Shown one piece after another: positions 61,104-64,000 of a DNA stretch of 64,000 bases (position 1 is its first letter; each line of letters opens with the position of its first letter). Below the pieces are notes generated by a model, which had not been told where the DNA came from, did no database searches, and saw only the letters and a program-made list of their open reading frames with translations. The translations under genes and the position numbers were made by a program. Origin of the DNA: G963668435 sp963668435 (GTDB lineage: Bacteria > Latescibacterota > Latescibacteria > Latescibacterales > Latescibacteraceae); assembly GCA_963668435.2 (NCBI GenBank), contig CAXXSC010000008.1, positions 186,001 through 250,000 of the forward strand, in the 5' to 3' direction.

Positions 61104-62855
61104 TCATCTTTGATCATCAGGTACCGTGGTCAGGGCAAGACGGCGACTTAAAAGATCCTCCGCCTCGCTGAAATAGGACATGGCGCCGATAAGTTCTGTA
61201 TCGTCAACCTGCCACACACGATATCTCTCCTCGCTGCCCCATATCATCCGGGCAATTTCGCTCTTGATCTCCCGGCGAATAAAATCTTTGCTCTCACTGA
61301 ATATCTTCTCGTCGAGATTGCCGGTTGCTTTTTTCAATTCTTTACGGACACGTTCAGACGTTTTATCGTCAATTTCGTATTTTTTAATGAGCTTGTTCAG
61401 ATCATCATGAAACTGAGTATCGCGATCAGTCTTGATATCCTTTTCCTCTATGAACTCCCGAAACGCCATAACTTCTCTGTCAGAAATATTATACTTGTCA
61501 CGGAACTCTATGAAATCAGAAGGTATGTCGTCGTGACGAAGAAGGTAGGCATCGGCAAATTCAAAAAACACATTCGAGGCCCTCAGCTGACGTTCCAGCG
61601 GATTCAGCCGCCTGAGCGGTTCAAGCTGGAAATCAGGCGTAATCCCTCCGCCGCCGAAAACCTCCCTGCCGAGATCGGTTGTGAATGCGGGCAGGTCAGT
61701 CCGTAAAGAATCCACTGCATTGGGATCGTAATCGTCGTAGCCCTCCTTGATATACTCCTCGCGTCCCTTGTCATACGGACGTTGTATCAGGCGACCTGAA
61801 GGTGTGTAATAATGGGCGGTTGAAAGAAGCAGTGTCCCCAGTCTTTTCTGTTTTGACCTGATCTGATGCGGCTTCATGACGAGACCTTTTCCAAAAGAGG
61901 TCTGCCCCACAATCAACGCCCTGTCATGGTCCTGAAGAGCGCCAGAAACTACCTCGGAGGCCGATGCCGACCCATGATTAACCATAACAATCATGGGAAT
62001 TTCACCAAACTCTCCCTCACCTGAAGTCAGGCTCCTCGTGTCCTCTGACTGCTTGCGCCCCCTGGTCTCGACAATAAGTTGGCCTTTTTCGCTGATAAAC
62101 TTGTCCACAACATTTATCGCCGCATCGAGCGAACCGCCCGAATTGCTTCTGAGATCGAGTACGAGTCGCTCCATACCCTGATCGCGTAATTTCATCAAGG
62201 CATTGTGAACATCATAATGAGTCATTGTCGAGAACTTGGTAACTTTGATATAGCCTGTTTCCGGATTGACCATAAACGCCTGCGAAACACTATTGACATC
62301 CACACGGTCACGGGTAAGTGTGAACGGCAGCAACTCTTTCTCGCCGGGACGCTCGACATAAACAGTCACCTGCGATCCTGCCGGACCTCGCAAAAGCTCT
62401 TTTACACGGTCATTGTCAACACCAACAGCATCGGCATCGTCAACCTTGATTATCTTATCACGCGACTTGATACCGGCAGCCTCAGAGGGCCCTCCCGGTA
62501 TCACCTCGATAACTGTGATCTTCTCGTCTATCATGCCAAAGGATATACCTATTCCCTCGAAATTCCCACGTATACGCTCATTAAAATCTCTGGCAGAGTC
62601 AACAGGCAGAAAACTTGAATGAGGATCGAGCTCATCCATCATACCTCTTATTGCGCCATCCATTACATCACTCAAAGTCACGGAAGTATCCACGTATGAA
62701 TTGCGAATGTAACTGAGTATGTAATGCTGTACGGTCAACTTGTCCTGTATACTGAGCTCATCATTGTCGTCATTATCCTGGGCAAAGACCGGATTGATAT
62801 TGACAAGCCCCAGAACGAGGATTACAGTAAGTAGTATTGATCTGAAAATTTTCAT
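61104..62855 (-). CDS. C-terminal processing peptidase, S41 family (Ctp/Prc-like)
   Basis: 583 residues, exported. Signal peptide KIFRSILLTVILVLGLVNI, DELDPHSSFL, a PDZ domain (about 80-165, GIGISFGM), then the S41 protease core with the catalytic Ser in HGSASASEV and Lys in SFGKGLVMK. A helical C-terminal third is longer than in short CtpA proteins. ATG at 62855 follows AAAGG; the frame starts at 62888 with a non-signal extension. Cleaves exposed C-termini in the periplasm. Confidence 0.93.
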   Translation of the reverse strand: MKIFRSILLTVILVLGLVNINPVFAQDNDDNDELSIQDKLTVQHYILSYIRNSYVDTSVTLSDVMDGAIRGMMDELDPHSSFLPVDSARDFNERIRGNFEGIGISFGMIDEKITVIEVIPGGPSEAAGIKSRDKIIKVDDADAVGVDNDRVKELLRGPAGSQVTVYVERPGEKELLPFTLTRDRVDVNSVSQAFMVNPETGYIKVTKFSTMTHYDVHNALMKLRDQGMERLVLDLRSNSGGSLDAAINVVDKFISEKGQLIVETRGRKQSEDTRSLTSGEGEFGEIPMIVMVNHGSASASEVVSGALQDHDRALIVGQTSFGKGLVMKPHQIRSKQKRLGTLLLSTAHYYTPSGRLIQRPYDKGREEYIKEGYDDYDPNAVDSLRTDLPAFTTDLGREVFGGGGITPDFQLEPLRRLNPLERQLRASNVFFEFADAYLLRHDDIPSDFIEFRDKYNISDREVMAFREFIEEKDIKTDRDTQFHDDLNKLIKKYEIDDKTSERVRKELKKATGNLDEKIFSESKDFIRREIKSEIARMIWGSEERYRVWQVDDTELIGAMSYFSEAEDLLSRRLALTTVPDDQR

Positions 62856-63010
62856 GGACAACCTTTCAGTTACATCTTTTAACTTCAAAAATCCGTCTGC
62901 CGTCTGCCGGCAGGTTTTTGTATCATTTTACACCATTTCATTCATTGGTCGTAACTTGAAATAAAGGCCATATGACCTGTTATATGGCAGGCTGAACGGA
63001 CAGTAAAACC

Positions 63011-64000
63011 TCAACTCGGTTTTATATCAATCAATGTCAGCACAGCATTATTCATATTTTCAACGTTTCCATTGCAATTCAGTTCCGGAATGAGCTTGAA
63101 TTCTGGTCTCATGACGCCAAATTTGCTTCCCGCGCGAAGAACATCGGCAAAAGGCACGCTCGAACCAGCGATCAAAACCGTCTGCACCCGATACTCACTT
63201 ATGATGTCGCCAAGATCCTCAACGAGACCAAGCACGTGGAGGCCGGAAAGTTCGCGGCCACGGATGGCATCTTTCGATGACTCCACACAACCGATCACCT
63301 CTGAAATAAAATGCTCATCACGTGCGAGGGAATCGCGCACGAAGACGGCATCCTCGAGACGGCCTACGACAACAGCGCTTTCACCGGCGCCATGCTCTTT
63401 CCGTCCGGCATTTACCTGATACAGAAAGCGCCAGCCCGAGACCAGGATAGTATTGAATCCCCAGCAGTAGAAAGAGGCGATTCGCGAGAAATTGTATTCT
63501 TTTATGAAGTTGACAATGAAAACATTGAATAGAAAACCTATAAATATGCCTATCAGCGACCGGTCGGGATCATTTCGGTATCGATGGTACATGCCGGTGA
63601 AAAAGAACGTGACCATGTAAAGCATCGAGTAGACAACAAAAATGGAAAGCCACTGCAGGCGGCTGTATGCCGGAGCCTCCTCGAGTTTGAGACCGAAACG
63701 AAGCACAATACCGAGAACAAGCGAGATATTCAGGAGCACGAGATCAAGAACAGGCTGCCACATACGCCGGAGCATTCTGACACAATACACTACACCCATG
63801 CTCGCGTAAATACCGGCGATGACCAGCCATTGCGGCATGTATTTTTTCGATCCTTTACGATAATGTTTCCCCACAAAGATGTGCATGGCAGTGTAAAAAT
63901 CGCGGACACTTTTACGGGTGGGAACCGTTTTCGCGCTTTCACCTTTGAAATGGATGATCTCGGTATTAGGCACGTAATAGATTTTCCATCCGGCCTGCTT
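63011..64000 (-). CDS. Partial protein: GT2 C-terminus joined to a WbaP-type membrane and nucleotide-binding region
   Basis: Open to the right edge of the window. The edge reads GWKIYYVPNTEIIHFKGES, the typical C-terminal sequence of GT2 rhamnosyltransferase-type enzymes. Four hydrophobic segments follow (about 50-66, 76-93, 107-128 and 142-157 counted from a codon nine in from the edge), then a Rossmann-like CoA-binding domain (SAVVVGRLEDAVFVRDSL, VLIAGSS). It ends before the catalytic sugar-phosphate transferase domain of WbaP/CpsE. The GTG at 63973 is not a start. Function: polysaccharide assembly, probable. Confidence 0.7.
   Translation of the reverse strand, partial: KQAGWKIYYVPNTEIIHFKGESAKTVPTRKSVRDFYTAMHIFVGKHYRKGSKKYMPQWLVIAGIYASMGVVYCVRMLRRMWQPVLDLVLLNISLVLGIVLRFGLKLEEAPAYSRLQWLSIFVVYSMLYMVTFFFTGMYHRYRNDPDRSLIGIFIGFLFNVFIVNFIKEYNFSRIASFYCWGFNTILVSGWRFLYQVNAGRKEHGAGESAVVVGRLEDAVFVRDSLARDEHFISEVIGCVESSKDAIRGRELSGLHVLGLVEDLGDIISEYRVQTVLIAGSSVPFADVLRAGSKFGVMRPEFKLIPELNCNGNVENMNNAVLTLIDIKPS

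Noticed and set aside
62897..62919. Hairpin CTGCCG/CGGCAG followed by T5 on the plus strand
   Set aside because: No plus-strand gene lies upstream for it to terminate; it sits in the leader of the minus-strand protease gene.
1..64000. tRNA, rRNA, CRISPR arrays, IS elements or prophage genes
   Set aside because: Scanning by eye found no tRNA T-arm signatures, repeat-spacer arrays, transposase motifs or phage genes.

Overview
The window looks like a chromosomal segment of a Gram-negative bacterium. It carries outer-membrane and periplasmic machinery: a TolC-type channel, a TonB-type protein, a GT9 heptosyltransferase-like enzyme, lipoprotein signals, and C-terminal and HtrA-like processing proteins. 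The mix (MoxR-Bat aerotolerance genes joined to a Gld-type ABC system, a DUF4340 protein, NfnAB, a PL10 pectate lyase, a Minf_1886-family protein, several ECF sigma/anti-sigma pairs) is typical of the FCB/PVC-like candidate phyla. Latescibacterota or a relative is a reasonable guess, but the sequence alone does not prove it. I found no rRNA, tRNA, CRISPR array, insertion sequence or prophage.

Layout. 1-1.1 kb: the start of a thioredoxin-like gene, divergent from a MscS channel. 1.1-6.0 kb (minus): a probable operon of acylphosphatase, apt, a RaSEA-like radical SAM enzyme, an aminotransferase, a D-Ala-D-Ala-ligase-like ATP-grasp enzyme and a DsbD/CcdA-type membrane protein. 6.2-8.1 kb (plus): TPR and TonB-like proteins. 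8.2-9.5 kb (minus): a degenerate HD-domain protein. 9.7-17.8 kb (minus): a MacAB-TolC-like exporter with two tandem permeases, a DUF4097 protein and a small membrane protein. 18.1-19.7 kb (plus): a secreted pectate lyase. 19.9-25.2 kb (plus): two ECF sigma/anti-sigma modules, the second followed by an HtrA-fold protein without its catalytic His and Asp and by a polytopic membrane protein. 25.4-27.7 kb (plus): a Crp/Fnr regulator and a sigma-54 activator. 28-42.9 kb (plus): a zinc-ribbon protein and TPR lipoprotein, then a long MoxR-DUF58-unknown-Gld ABC-DUF4340-BatABCDE locus. 42.9-44.9 kb (minus): a third ECF sigma/anti-sigma pair with a Spy/CpxP-like protein whose gene holds a G11 tract. 45-54.8 kb (minus): two HD-GYP regulators, YifB, a Minf_1886 protein paired with a membrane-anchored HU-like protein, a KamA-type enzyme, DAHP synthase and a radical SAM protein. 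55-55.7 kb (plus): tsaB. 55.7-64 kb (minus): GT9, a stand-alone CoaC, folC, nfnAB, a C-terminal protease, and a partial protein joining a GT2 end to a WbaP-type membrane/nucleotide-binding region.

How the genes fit together. Much of the window concerns the cell envelope and its stress responses: three ECF modules, degenerate or regulatory proteases, an exporter, the Bat/Gld complex and HD-GYP signalling. The least explained parts are the ATP-grasp/aminotransferase/radical SAM operon, the pseudo-HtrA in the second ECF module, the HU-membrane fusion, and the unknown 245-residue protein inside the MoxR-Gld-Bat operon. Several starts were moved to internal codons with better ribosome binding sites; these are stated per gene. 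Function calls rest on motif reading, without database searches.
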